This document shows, piece by piece, positions 24,958 to 33,112 of a stretch of DNA of 34,657 nucleotides. The notes under the pieces were generated by a model. The model was not told where the DNA came from and did no database searches. It saw nothing but the letters and a program-made list of their open reading frames with translations. A program made the translations under genes and the position numbers. Source of the stretch: Hyphomicrobiales bacterium. GTDB taxonomy: Bacteria; Pseudomonadota; Alphaproteobacteria; Rhizobiales; Beijerinckiaceae. Location: contig JAFAQA010000546.1 of the NCBI GenBank assembly GCA_019246665.1, positions 1 to 34,657 on the forward strand, in the 5' to 3' direction. Each line of letters starts with the position of its first letter. Within the stretch, counting starts at the first letter, position 1.

Positions 24958-26547
24958 TCAACGATCCAGTTTGACCACGAGGCCTTCATCGGCGCGCAAG
25001 AGCGTGGGTCCCTTGAGCGGTTGTTCTTTCCTGTCTAGATGCGTCGAGAGCAGCAAGGTTCCTGACCCTTCCCATTCCCATCGGCGCGGTTCGTGAACCA
25101 AATTGAGGCCAACGAGGATCTCCACATCATTGAGCCTGCGCCGAAAGATCAACACATCGCTATGGCTGCGCGAAGCGAGAAACTCTCCTTCCGCGAGCGC
25201 GGGCTCGCGGCGGCGCAATTCGATGAGGTGCCGGTAAAGCGAAAGGAGCGATTGCGGATCCCGCCTTTGCTGCTCGACGTTGCGTTCCAAGATGTTTCCC
25301 ATCGGAAGCCAGGGCTCTCCCGTCGTGAAGCCGCCATTTTCGCTTTCATCCCATCGCATGGGCGAGCGTTCCGGATCGCGGTTCAGTCCATAGCCGCCCA
25401 CGAGCTTTTCGAATGGGTCGAGTACGCGCTCGGGAGGAATGCTTACCGGCTCCATGCCGATCTCGTCTCCAGCAAAGAAGAACGGCGTTCCCTTGAGCGT
25501 GAGCAGGAGCATCGCAAGAACGCGGGCCTGAGGCTGGCCGATCTTGTCGGCGACGCGCTTCTTGTCGTGTCCGCCGATCACCCAATCGGGCCAAGCCCAA
25601 TCCGGGATAGCCTTGTAGTAAGCATCAACATTGGCCTGGACCGATAGCGTCTCCCATTGAGTGTCGAGCAGAGCAAAGTTCAGCGGGAGGTGAAGGCGCG
25701 GCTTCTTGGCGCCATAAAAATGACCGATGCGATCCGTCTTGCCTTGCACCTCGCCGCAAAGCACGCGAGCATCGAATTCATCGATGACTTGTCGCATCTC
25801 TTCGAGGCAATCCATCGTCTCGCGACGATCATCGGTGAAGACGGGCTCGAGCCGCTGGGGCGGGGGTGTCTTGTCGTTTGCCTTGGGATTGGGCGGGTTG
25901 TCGCGCAGCAAATCATCCTTGATCAGCACCGCGCTGGCATCTACGCGAAAGCCGTCAACGCCGCGACGCAGCCAGAATCGCATGACTTCGAACATCGCCT
26001 CGCGCACGGCGGGATTTCGCCAGTTGAGATCGGGCTGTTGAACCAGGAAGCTGTGGTAATAGTACTGCTCGCGAGTTTCTTCCCACTCCCAGGCGGTTCC
26101 ACCGAAGCGGCTTAGCCAATTGTTAGGGGGGCCGCCATTCTCGCCCGGTCCTTCCCAGATATACCAATCACTCTTCGGATTGCACCGAGAGGACCGACTC
26201 TCGTGAAACCATTGATGCTGGTCGGAGGTATGATTGGGGACGAAATCAAGGATGAGGCGAAGTTGGCGTGCGTGCAGTTCCTCGACGAGTCGATCGAAAT
26301 CCGTCATGGTTCCGAATGCGGGGTCGATGGCGACGAAATCGGAAATATCATATCCGAGATCAAGCATGGGGGAGCGGTAGACTGGCGTCAGCCAAACGGC
26401 ATCGACGCCAAGCCATTCCAGGTAATCCAGCCGCCGGAGCAGTCCGGGCAAGTCACCCTTCCCATCCCCGTTGCTGTCCTGAAACGAGATCAGCGCGATT
26501 TCGTAGAAGATGGCCCTCCGCCACCACTGCGCGTCGCGAGGCTTCAA
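24958..26547 (-). CDS. GH13 alpha-glucosidase-type hydrolase, divergent copy
   Basis: 529-aa cytoplasmic glycoside hydrolase family 13 enzyme, paralogous to the protein at 29097-30707. The barrel shows region I DFVPNHTS, region II GFRVDAS with nucleophile Asp203, region III LCGEVQ with acid Glu266, and region IV with Asp328. Region IV reads GGHD where the family and its paralog have NHD. A C-terminal beta domain follows (about 440-529). The start is TTG with GGGG 5 nt upstream. It follows the DUF3618 gene by about 100 bp on the same strand. Candidate activities are oligo-1,6-glucosidase, alpha-glucosidase or a trehalose-related transferase; the divergence from its paralog suggests a different substrate. 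Confidence 0.85.
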   Translation of the reverse strand: MKPRDAQWWRRAIFYEIALISFQDSNGDGKGDLPGLLRRLDYLEWLGVDAVWLTPVYRSPMLDLGYDISDFVAIDPAFGTMTDFDRLVEELHARQLRLILDFVPNHTSDQHQWFHESRSSRCNPKSDWYIWEGPGENGGPPNNWLSRFGGTAWEWEETREQYYYHSFLVQQPDLNWRNPAVREAMFEVMRFWLRRGVDGFRVDASAVLIKDDLLRDNPPNPKANDKTPPPQRLEPVFTDDRRETMDCLEEMRQVIDEFDARVLCGEVQGKTDRIGHFYGAKKPRLHLPLNFALLDTQWETLSVQANVDAYYKAIPDWAWPDWVIGGHDKKRVADKIGQPQARVLAMLLLTLKGTPFFFAGDEIGMEPVSIPPERVLDPFEKLVGGYGLNRDPERSPMRWDESENGGFTTGEPWLPMGNILERNVEQQRRDPQSLLSLYRHLIELRRREPALAEGEFLASRSHSDVLIFRRRLNDVEILVGLNLVHEPRRWEWEGSGTLLLSTHLDRKEQPLKGPTLLRADEGLVVKLDR

Positions 26548-26648
26548 CTTTTCCCCGTCCTGCCGGCCAGTCCGGCATAGGCGCCGAGAGGATCACCCAT
26601 GACGGCCCGCCCGTCCTCCCCGGGTTAAGCCGCGCCGATTGCGTGAGC

Positions 26649-27218
26649 TCATTTGCGGAGAATGGCTTGCAAGGCGGCAGCCAGCAGCAATTGTGCGCTT
26701 GAAGTCAGAAGCGGCTGAGCCGCGGGAGGGCCCGGAATTTTTGCCATCCATCCCTCAAGGCTCTGTTCCACCGCATCCGTCACGCGCTCAGTGGTCGCAG
26801 CCACTTCCTTCTCCGCGATCCGCAGGAGGCGCTCGCTGTTTTGCCGCGCGCGTTCGCGAATGATGTTGGTGATCGTGTCGCCCAGTTCGGCGAAGGACTC
26901 GCCGATGGATTGTGTAAAGCTCTGCCGGTTCTGCGGAGAAGGTGAGGCTCGACGCCGTGTGCTGGCATAGGCGAGAAGCCCGATTCCAAGCCCGGCTAGT
27001 GTGAGCGCGACCGGGTGGCGCCGATACGCGAACTCAATCGTGTCGCCCGCCGTCAAGCGGTTCAGCCCCGTGTTCTGCGCCCATTCACTGGCAAGGCTTT
27101 TCGGCCGCAGGTTTTGCAGGAGCTCGTCCACGGTGGCGTTGAGGCGCTGCCTTGCTCGATCGGCCTCCGCCTCAAGCTGGTCGGGACTCATCGTTTCGTT
27201 TTGACTTAGGTCGGTCAT
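26649..27218 (-). CDS. DUF3618 family protein
   Basis: 189-aa protein. The N-terminal half shows the DUF3618 pattern: MSPDQLEAEADRARQRLNATVDELLQNLRPKSL, a 10-20 residue spacer, then a short membrane segment (HPVALTLAGLGIGLLAYAS). The C-terminal half is a long amphipathic helix region (SFAELGDTITNIIRERARQN) ending in a hydrophobic stretch. It overlaps the holin-like gene by 4 nt (ATGA). DUF3618, holin-like and CsbD/DUF883 genes cluster in stress loci of Hyphomicrobiales; functions are unknown, probably at the inner membrane. Confidence 0.85.
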   Translation of the reverse strand: MTDLSQNETMSPDQLEAEADRARQRLNATVDELLQNLRPKSLASEWAQNTGLNRLTAGDTIEFAYRRHPVALTLAGLGIGLLAYASTRRRASPSPQNRQSFTQSIGESFAELGDTITNIIRERARQNSERLLRIAEKEVAATTERVTDAVEQSLEGWMAKIPGPPAAQPLLTSSAQLLLAAALQAILRK

Positions 27219-27589
27219 TTGAGCCTCAGCATGGAAAGCTGCCGGAGGCTGCGCGGCACTCCAAGCTTGCCCGACACCACATGCCGTGCGGCAAGAAGCA
27301 GCGCCCCGCCAATGACAAATGCCAGCACGGCCACGATGAAGCAGGCAAGATCGGGTGGCACCCGCAACCTCACAAGAAAGAGCGCCGCGGCAGCCAAAAG
27401 GGTGAAGAGACCCCCCAGCGCCAGGATGACCCCTCCTACGGTCAACCCCACCGCGGAAACGAGCTTCGACGAGGTCTCCCTTAGCTCCGCCCGGAAAAGC
27501 CTCGCTTCCAACGAGGCGAGCCCTAATAGCTCTTCAACGAAGTCGTCGAACAATTTCCGGGTCGGAGTGGACGGAGGAGTATCGAGCAT
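27215..27589 (-). CDS. Phage holin-family-like membrane protein (PF07332 type)
   Basis: 124-aa inner-membrane protein with two long hydrophobic segments (about 46-74 and 80-105) preceded by an amphipathic helix (FVEELLGLASLEARLFRAEL), the pattern of the Phage_holin_3_6 family. Despite the name, members in such operons are chromosomal stress-associated proteins rather than phage lysis proteins, and no phage genes are near. It is the middle gene of the CsbD/DUF883 - holin-like - DUF3618 operon, 36 nt after the first gene and overlapping the third by 4 nt. Confidence 0.82.
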   Translation of the reverse strand: MLDTPPSTPTRKLFDDFVEELLGLASLEARLFRAELRETSSKLVSAVGLTVGGVILALGGLFTLLAAAALFLVRLRVPPDLACFIVAVLAFVIGGALLLAARHVVSGKLGVPRSLRQLSMLRLK

Positions 27590-27625
27590 GTGCGCCCCCG
27601 GTCTTCAGCCGTTCAAGGTCGGGTG

Positions 27626-28111
27626 TCAGGTCATCTTTCCGATCAGAACGCCGATGCCCAAGGCGACGCCCACCGCAGCGAGCGGGTTCCTCTTGATCTG
27701 CGACTCCATCTCGGCCTCGAGAGACATGAACCGATCTTGCGCCATCGCGGCAGTCTGAGTGAGATTGTCGCTCGCTGCGCCGACCACGCTACGCATCTGT
27801 TCGCGAGTGGAATTGGCCTGGTTCTGAACCAATTGGCCAACTGTCTGGGCGAGCTTCGTCACATCAGCTTGCAGTGCCTCGAAGTCGCCGCTGGCGATTT
27901 CATTCATGGCGTTGCTTGCTGCCTTCTGGACGGTCGAGGCGCCGTTCGACACGGCATCCTTTGCCTGGCCATAGGCACTTTGAGCGGTGCCGGCGGCCTG
28001 ATCATAAAGGCCTTCACCCGTCGTCTTCTTGTCTTTCATCGTCCGGCCCGCAAACTCCTCCACTTGCCCGGTGGTTTTGCGCAGGCCGCCTTCAATGTTG
28101 TCCTTATTCAT
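27626..28111 (-). CDS. CsbD-like and DUF883/ElaB-like composite stress protein
   Basis: 161-aa protein of two parts. Residues about 1-55 resemble CsbD stress proteins (MNKDNIEGGLRKTTGQVEEF, TGEGLYDQAAGTAQSAYGQ). Residues about 70-161 resemble the DUF883/ElaB-YqjD group: a long helix (FEALQADVTKLAQTVGQLV) and a C-terminal glycine-zipper membrane anchor (NPLAAVGVALGIGVLIGKMT). Two ATGs are 6 nt apart; the second at 28111 is chosen because GGAGG sits 7 nt before it and only 1 nt before the first. A one-mismatch EcfG promoter lies just upstream. First gene of its operon. Such anchors can bind ribosomes in E. coli; the role here is not known. Confidence 0.85.
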   Translation of the reverse strand: MNKDNIEGGLRKTTGQVEEFAGRTMKDKKTTGEGLYDQAAGTAQSAYGQAKDAVSNGASTVQKAASNAMNEIASGDFEALQADVTKLAQTVGQLVQNQANSTREQMRSVVGAASDNLTQTAAMAQDRFMSLEAEMESQIKRNPLAAVGVALGIGVLIGKMT

Positions 28112-28140
28112 GGCCATACCTCCAACGAATACGGTTGCAC

Positions 28141-28166
28141 AACGCGGCTACTCGCGAATTTGTTCA
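28141..28166 (-). promoter_or_regulatory. Possible EcfG-type promoter for the CsbD/DUF883 operon
   Basis: Minus strand TGAAC-N17-CGTT, one mismatch in the first -35 base. The -10 lies 30 nt upstream of the ATG at 28111, leaving room for a short leader with the GGAGG site. Confidence 0.55.
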
Positions 28167-28324
28167 GAGGACCTGCGATTATTTTGAGCACCTCCCCGAA
28201 GCGGCCTCAAATGAGATCGAGGTCGCTCTTCATATCTAGCAGCGAGGGTGCAGCTGCATCCCAACCTGGCCACCGGATGGCCTCTCAGGTCGCGCCAGGC
28301 ACTCACTCGATAAAAAGTCTTCGC

Positions 28325-28349
28325 GGAACTTCGCTGGAGGGGCGGCGTT
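28325..28349 (+). promoter_or_regulatory. EcfG-type promoter for the isochorismatase-family gene
   Basis: GGAAC (28325-28329), 16 nt, CGTT (28346-28349): perfect match to the EcfG consensus, 93 nt before the chosen ATG at 28442. It lies inside the long open frame, which supports a start downstream of it. Confidence 0.75.
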
Positions 28350-28441
28350 GCGAGGTCGAAGCAATTCTAGCCGAGACGGTCGCCCGTGCACTGCCGGCAA
28401 TCCGCCCCTCCCCGAACCTGATCTTCCAGCCGGATCGACAG

Positions 28442-29056
28442 ATGGCGGCAAAGCCAGATGCCTTGCGCTACGGAAAGCTCGGCGCTCGCGCGGTGCATCT
28501 TTGTGTCGATATGCAGCGGCTCTTCGCCGAGGATACTCCTTGGCACACCCCCTGGATGAACCGGGTGATCCCAGTGATTGCCGAGATCACTGCAGCACAT
28601 CCGCAACAGACCGTTTTCACCCGTTTCATCCCCATCGAAAATGCCGGAGAAGCTGCCGGCGCGTGGCGCAAATATTATGAACGCTGGTCGTCGATGACGC
28701 TCGAGAGTCTTGGGAAGGACATGGTGGCACTTGTGGCTGAGCTTGCTCGCTTCGTGCCGCCGGCCGTCATTTTCGATAAGCGCGTCTACTCGCCCTGGCA
28801 CGGCGGAAAGCTGCACGCTCATCTGCGGGGTCGCGCAGTCGACAGCCTTGTCGTTTCCGGTGGGGAGACGGATGTCTGCGTGCTCGCGACCGTGCTGGGA
28901 GCCATCGATTACGGCTATCGCGTGGTGATCGCGACCGATGCGCTTTGCAGCTCCTCCGATGAAACCCATGACGCGCTCCTCAAGCTCTACGAGAAGCGCT
29001 ACAGCGAGCAAGTCGAAGCGGTGACGACGGAAACAGTCTTGAGCCAGTGGGCCTGA
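28442..29056 (+). CDS. Isochorismatase-family cysteine hydrolase
   Basis: 204-aa cytoplasmic hydrolase of the isochorismatase/nicotinamidase superfamily. The triad is visible: Asp in LCVDMQRLF, Lys in IFDKRVYSPW, and the nucleophile Cys in GGETDVCVLAT. A cis-peptide-type GG precedes the last motif. The open frame extends far upstream, but family homology begins near LGARAVHLCVDMQ, and the EcfG promoter at 28325-28349 lies inside the extension, so the ATG at 28442 is preferred. Its ribosome binding site is weak (GGA 7 nt upstream). Substrate unknown: nicotinamide, ureides, carbamoyl compounds are all hydrolysed by relatives. Confidence 0.85.
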   Translation: MAAKPDALRYGKLGARAVHLCVDMQRLFAEDTPWHTPWMNRVIPVIAEITAAHPQQTVFTRFIPIENAGEAAGAWRKYYERWSSMTLESLGKDMVALVAELARFVPPAVIFDKRVYSPWHGGKLHAHLRGRAVDSLVVSGGETDVCVLATVLGAIDYGYRVVIATDALCSSSDETHDALLKLYEKRYSEQVEAVTTETVLSQWA

Positions 29057-29096
29057 GAGCGCCGCGCCGCTGCCGGGCGGGCAAAGATGACGCGCG

Positions 29097-30707
29097 TCAG
29101 TTGGAAATCTTGAAAATCGCCCCTTCATTTTCTTCCAGCGTCAGCGGTTGCGCTTTGAAATCCCTTTCGACCCGCCCATGCGTCGAAAGCACCAACGCGC
29201 GGGCACCGCTGGCGCCGGAAGGGTCGGCACCCTCGTCAATTCTCTGCGGCTCGCGAGTGAGATTGAGAAAAACCTGAAAGCGTTCGCTCTCGTCGAAACG
29301 TTCGTAAGCGAGGATCTCTCCGCCTGTGGTGATGAGGCGAAAGCCTCCGATGCTGAGCGCACGATGTCGCCGCCGCAAATCGATGAGGTCTCGGTAGAGA
29401 CGCAGGATCGAGCCATCGGTGGAGGCGAGCTTCGCGACGTTGCACTTTGCGTAGTCGTCCGATAACGGAAGCCACGGTTTGCCGGTGGTGAATCCGGCAT
29501 TCAGGCTCTCGTCCCATTGCATGGGGGTGCGTTGCGGATCGCGCCCTACGCCCAATCCGGGTTCTCGCAATTCCCACGGGTCGCGGGCCGAGCCCGGAGG
29601 TATCGGAACATCAGCCATGCCGATCTCGTCGCCATAGTAGAGGGTCGGCGTGCCGCGGAGCGTCAAGAGAAGCACGGCCGCCACTCTGGCTTGGTCGGCG
29701 CCGAGCCGCGTCGCGACGCGGTGCTGATCATGGTTGCCAAGGACCCAGTTCGGCCAACCGCCCTTTGGCAAAGCGGTCTCGTATTCGTTGATCATGGAAG
29801 CCAGGGTTCTGGCGTTCCAGCCGGCATGGATCAGCTGGAAGTTGAAGGGAAGATGCGCGCCGGAGAGGCCCTCCCCGTAATAGGCCACGAGCCGATTGAG
29901 CGGAAGGTAGATCTCGCCGATGAGGACCCGACCAGGGTAGCGCTCGATGAGGCGGCGCATTTCCGCGATCACGCCGTGCACCTCCGGCTGATCGGCCGAG
30001 TGGATCTGCAGCAGGCGCTCAATTTCTGGCCGCCCTTGTTGATAGGCGCGATTGATCGGGTTGTCGCGGAATTCGGCGTCCTTGATCAGATGCCAGATCA
30101 CATCGACGCGAAAGCCGTCGACGCCGCGCTCGAGCCAGAACCGCATCACATCGTAGATTGCATTGCGTACCTCCCGATTTCGCCAATTGAGATCCGGCTG
30201 CTCTTTGAGGAATGCGTGATAATAATACTGTCCGCTCACAGGATCGTATTCCCAAGCGCTACCGCCGAAATTGCTCAGCCAATTATTGGGCGGCCCGCCG
30301 CCGGTGCTCGGATCCCGCCAAATGTACCAATCGCGTTTCGGGCCGTGACGATGCTTTCGGCTCTCCACAAACCAGGGATGCCTATCGGATGTGTGATTGG
30401 GCACGAGGTCCAGGATCAGCTTGATGTCGCGCGCCCTCGCGCTTTCCACCAGCGCATCGAACTCAGCAAGCGTGCCGAAGAGGGGGTCGATGTCGCAATA
30501 GTTCGAGACGTCATACCCGAAATCCGCCATGGGCGAGGGGTAGACGGGTGAGATCCACAAGGCGTCGATCCCGAGCCAAGTCAGATAATCAAGCCGGCTT
30601 CGTATCCCGGCGAGGTCCCCGATGCCATCGCTGTCACTGTCCTGAAAGGATCGCGGATATACATGATAGATAACTCCGCGCTGCCACCAGTCCGTCGCAA
30701 GCGTCAT
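29097..30707 (-). CDS. GH13 alpha-glucosidase-type hydrolase, canonical copy
   Basis: 536-aa cytoplasmic GH13 enzyme with the standard catalytic set: region I DLVPNHTS, region II GFRVDVIW (Asp202), region III LIGEIY (Glu265), region IV GNHDQHR (Asp327). The C-terminal beta domain of the DUF3459 kind follows. The opening WWQRGVIYHVYPRSFQDSDS is typical of alpha-glucosidase and oligo-1,6-glucosidase. The ATG at 30707 has AAGAGA upstream. It is divergent from the HAD-ATPase gene and 40 bp from the stop of the isochorismatase-family gene, with which it converges. Likely acts on maltose, trehalose-derived or isomaltose-type sugars. Confidence 0.9.
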   Translation of the reverse strand: MTLATDWWQRGVIYHVYPRSFQDSDSDGIGDLAGIRSRLDYLTWLGIDALWISPVYPSPMADFGYDVSNYCDIDPLFGTLAEFDALVESARARDIKLILDLVPNHTSDRHPWFVESRKHRHGPKRDWYIWRDPSTGGGPPNNWLSNFGGSAWEYDPVSGQYYYHAFLKEQPDLNWRNREVRNAIYDVMRFWLERGVDGFRVDVIWHLIKDAEFRDNPINRAYQQGRPEIERLLQIHSADQPEVHGVIAEMRRLIERYPGRVLIGEIYLPLNRLVAYYGEGLSGAHLPFNFQLIHAGWNARTLASMINEYETALPKGGWPNWVLGNHDQHRVATRLGADQARVAAVLLLTLRGTPTLYYGDEIGMADVPIPPGSARDPWELREPGLGVGRDPQRTPMQWDESLNAGFTTGKPWLPLSDDYAKCNVAKLASTDGSILRLYRDLIDLRRRHRALSIGGFRLITTGGEILAYERFDESERFQVFLNLTREPQRIDEGADPSGASGARALVLSTHGRVERDFKAQPLTLEENEGAIFKISN

Positions 30708-30747
30708 GATATCTCTTTCATTTCGCGGCCGTGCATCGGCCTTCCGA

Positions 30748-30773
30748 GGAACTCATTAAGCTGGTGAACCGTT
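30748..30773 (+). promoter_or_regulatory. EcfG-type promoter for the HAD-ATPase fusion gene
   Basis: GGAAC (30748-30752), 17 nt, CGTT (30770-30773): perfect EcfG consensus, 63 nt before the ATG at 30836. Confidence 0.8.
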
Positions 30774-30835
30774 CAGCCGGGCAATGCGGGCCAAGGTTGA
30801 GCAAAGTTGGAGCGCCGCTCAAGGGAAGGCAGCCG

Positions 30836-32557
30836 ATGTATTTCGTCGCCCTGGTCACCGACTATGACGGCACGCTTGCTGCCGATGGGCAGGTCGATGC
30901 AGCGACGGTCGAGGCGTTGCGCCGTTTCAAGGAGAGCGGTCGCAAGCTCATCCTGGCAACGGGTCGCGAGCTCTCGGACCTGCAGGCGGTTTTTTCTGAG
31001 CTTGATGTGTTCGATCTGGTGGTCGCCGAGAATGGGGCGCTCATCCATCTTCCGGCAACCGGAGAGGAGCGTGCGATCTCGCCGTCACCTGATTTGGTTT
31101 TCATTGAGCGGCTGCGGGAGCTCGGAGTCGAACCGCTTTCCGTCGGTCATTCAATCGTGGCTACTTGGGAGCCCAACGAAACCACTGTGCTCGAAGTCAT
31201 TCGCGATCTTGGGCTCGACCTGCAGCTCACCTTCAACAAAGGCGCCGTAATGGTGCTTCCAGCAGGCGTGAACAAGGGCTCGGGCGTGAAGGCAGCCCTC
31301 GAACAGCTCGCGATCTCTCCACGCAACGCGGTGGGCGTCGGGGACGCCGAAAACGATGAGGCGTTCCTTCGCCTTTGCGGCCGTTCGGTCGCGGTCGCCA
31401 ACGCGCTCCCCGCCGTGAAGAAAGGCGCCGATCACGTCACCAAAGGCGCCCGCGGAGAGGGGGTGAGGGAGCTCATCGACCTCATGCTGGAATCCGAGAC
31501 AGCAATTCTTCCGGTCGGGGGCAAGAGGCAACCTCTGGTGATCGCCAAGGATCTCGAGGGCAAGCCGATTGTTCTGGAGGAGCTCAGTGGCAGCATCCTC
31601 ATCGCGGGCACTTCCGGCAGCGGGAAATCGACGTTCGCGACCTCGATCCTGGAACATATCGCGGAAGCGCAATTTCAGTTCTGCATTCTCGATCCCGAAG
31701 GCGACTATTCGGAATTCGAAGGCGCGGTGGTCGTAGGGGATGCCGAGGTCACGCCGAGTGAGAAGCACACGCTCGAGCTTTTGGCGCATCCTGCCACCAA
31801 CGTCACCGTGAACCTCCTCTCCTTGCCACTCGCAGATCGGCCGATTTTCTTTGCAGGGCTGCTTGGCAAGATCGCGGAGATGCGGGCGACGAGCGGCCGT
31901 CCCCATTGGCTCCTTATCGATGAGGCGCATCATATGCTGCCGCGCGGTCGATCGGATTTATCTCAAATTCTCCCTCAAGAATTGCCATCGAGCCTGCTTG
32001 TGACGGTGCATCCCGATGCGGTATCGCGCGATGCGCTTCGCCTCATCGATATGGTGCTGGGCGTGGGCGACACCGGAAAAGATGTGGTCTCGTCCTTTTG
32101 TCGCGCATTGGGAGAGCCATCGCCGGAAATGGCGGGCTCTTCACCGACCGTCGGCCAGGCTGTCTTTTGGCGCCGCAGCTCCGGAACGCCGCCTCGTCTC
32201 GTCTCCTTCGAGCTTCCGAAGCGTGAATTGCAGCGGCACAAGCGTAAATACGCGAAGGGCGATCTCGGCGAGGATAAGAGCTTCTATTTCCGCGGCCCGA
32301 ATGGACAACTCAATTTGCGGGCTCAAAACCTATCGCTATTTCTGCAACTCGCCGACGGGGTCGACGACGAGACCTTCGCCTACCATGCCGAGCGTCGCGA
32401 CTATTCCGCCTGGTTCCGGGAGTCCATCAAGGATGAGGAGTTGGCGCGTGCCGTGGCTGAGATCGAGAGCTCCGACGAAGAGGACCTTCGCAAGAAGCGA
32501 GCTGAAATTCGCGTCGCGGTCGAGTCCCGTTATACTGCCCCGGCGACGCCCGCCTGA
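30836..32557 (+). CDS. HAD-family phosphatase fused to a HerA-like (DUF87-type) ATPase
   Basis: 573-aa two-domain protein. Residues about 1-220 are a Cof-type HAD-IIB phosphatase: nucleophile and acid Asp9 and Asp11 in TDYDGTLA, a Thr in LATGREL, Lys near 147, and GVGDAENDEAF with Asp170 and Asp174. Residues about 235-480 are a P-loop ATPase with Walker A GTSGSGKST at 258-266 and Walker B WLLIDEAHH at 358-366, like HerA/DUF87 proteins. The C-terminal part is charged. The ATG at 30836 has AAGGGAAGG upstream; the longer frame adds unrelated residues and would begin upstream of the promoter. HAD-IIB enzymes often act on sugar phosphates, which fits the GH13 neighbour. The ATPase's work is unknown. 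Confidence 0.82.
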   Translation: MYFVALVTDYDGTLAADGQVDAATVEALRRFKESGRKLILATGRELSDLQAVFSELDVFDLVVAENGALIHLPATGEERAISPSPDLVFIERLRELGVEPLSVGHSIVATWEPNETTVLEVIRDLGLDLQLTFNKGAVMVLPAGVNKGSGVKAALEQLAISPRNAVGVGDAENDEAFLRLCGRSVAVANALPAVKKGADHVTKGARGEGVRELIDLMLESETAILPVGGKRQPLVIAKDLEGKPIVLEELSGSILIAGTSGSGKSTFATSILEHIAEAQFQFCILDPEGDYSEFEGAVVVGDAEVTPSEKHTLELLAHPATNVTVNLLSLPLADRPIFFAGLLGKIAEMRATSGRPHWLLIDEAHHMLPRGRSDLSQILPQELPSSLLVTVHPDAVSRDALRLIDMVLGVGDTGKDVVSSFCRALGEPSPEMAGSSPTVGQAVFWRRSSGTPPRLVSFELPKRELQRHKRKYAKGDLGEDKSFYFRGPNGQLNLRAQNLSLFLQLADGVDDETFAYHAERRDYSAWFRESIKDEELARAVAEIESSDEEDLRKKRAEIRVAVESRYTAPATPA

Positions 32558-32558
32558 C

Positions 32559-32891
32559 CTACCGAGCGCGTCGCCGCTTGGGTAGCGCGCGGTAAAGAAG
32601 GGCTCCTATTGCCAACAGGAAGAAGACCGTCGCGAGCGCCCAGGCGATCAAGCCAAGACCCAACGTAGAGAGCACGGCAAGGAGCCCGCTCATATGCTGA
32701 TCAGAGTTGCGGTGAAATAGAACGATCGCAGCCGCAAGAGAGAAACTCAGCACGAACGCGATCATGATCACGCGGCCGGTGAAATAGGCCGTGATCTTTC
32801 CTTTGCGCGTCACAATGGCGGTCGAGGTGGCGACATTTTCGTTCGACACCTTCGATCGAGGGACGAGCACTTCCTGCAATGGGCTCGGCAT
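32559..32891 (-). CDS. Small inner-membrane protein, unknown
   Basis: 110-aa protein with two hydrophobic segments (about 40-60 and 70-98, IMIAFVLSFSLAAAIVLF and GLLAVLSTLGLGLIAWAL) and a basic tail (PKRRRAR). The polar N-terminal region of about 30 residues is likely cytoplasmic. No family recognised. The start at 32891 has GGAG 8 nt upstream and sits just after a perfect EcfG promoter; the longer frame starts upstream of that promoter and is not credible. It converges with the HAD-ATPase gene, with one base between the stops. Confidence 0.65.
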   Translation of the reverse strand: MPSPLQEVLVPRSKVSNENVATSTAIVTRKGKITAYFTGRVIMIAFVLSFSLAAAIVLFHRNSDQHMSGLLAVLSTLGLGLIAWALATVFFLLAIGALLYRALPKRRRAR

Positions 32892-32911
32892 TGAACAGAC
32901 TCCGCCCAAGC

Positions 32912-32937
32912 AACGTGGTGCCGGAGATTTCGGTTCC
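32912..32937 (-). promoter_or_regulatory. EcfG-type promoter for the small membrane protein
   Basis: Minus strand GGAAC (32937-32933), 17 nt, CGTT (32915-32912): perfect EcfG consensus, 20 nt upstream of the ATG at 32891. The leader would be short. Confidence 0.75.
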
Positions 32938-32966
32938 CAAACTCCACTCCTCCGCTGGATGCATCT

Positions 32967-32991
32967 CGAACATTTTTGACGCGAGCGCGTT
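32967..32991 (+). promoter_or_regulatory. Possible EcfG-type promoter, plus strand
   Basis: CGAAC-N16-CGTT, one mismatch in the -35 element, 121 nt upstream of the ATG at 33113. Weak on its own; listed because it faces a gene in a run of EcfG-driven genes. Confidence 0.3.
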
Positions 32992-33112
32992 TGAGGACCT
33001 GTCCCGAGGGCGATTTCGCTGCCGAAATGAGCGTTCGTTGGGGTCAATTTCTTTTGGGAGTTGTGGTTTGAGGCGTCGAAATTTCAAGAATTGGCTCACC
33101 TTCGCTTTCGAC

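Larger units (their letters stand above)
28112..28441. other. Divergent intergenic region with two stress promoters
   Basis: 330 bp between the CsbD/DUF883 operon (minus) and the isochorismatase-family gene (plus). It holds one possible EcfG promoter for the former and one perfect EcfG promoter for the latter. The open frame running through it on the plus strand has no recognisable protein. Confidence 0.6.

Noticed and set aside
27215-27589. Prophage remnant suggested by the holin-like gene
   Set aside because: No endolysin, integrase, capsid or tail gene is near, and the gene is embedded in a stress operon typical of Hyphomicrobiales.
27590-28441. N-terminal extension of the isochorismatase-family frame
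   Set aside because: It runs antisense through the CsbD/DUF883 gene, has no family similarity, and contains the promoter at 28325-28349.
30748-30773. Minus-strand EcfG promoter for the GH13 gene at 30707 from the same site
   Set aside because: The reverse reading is TGAAC-N17-AGTT, two mismatches, so only the plus-strand promoter is called.
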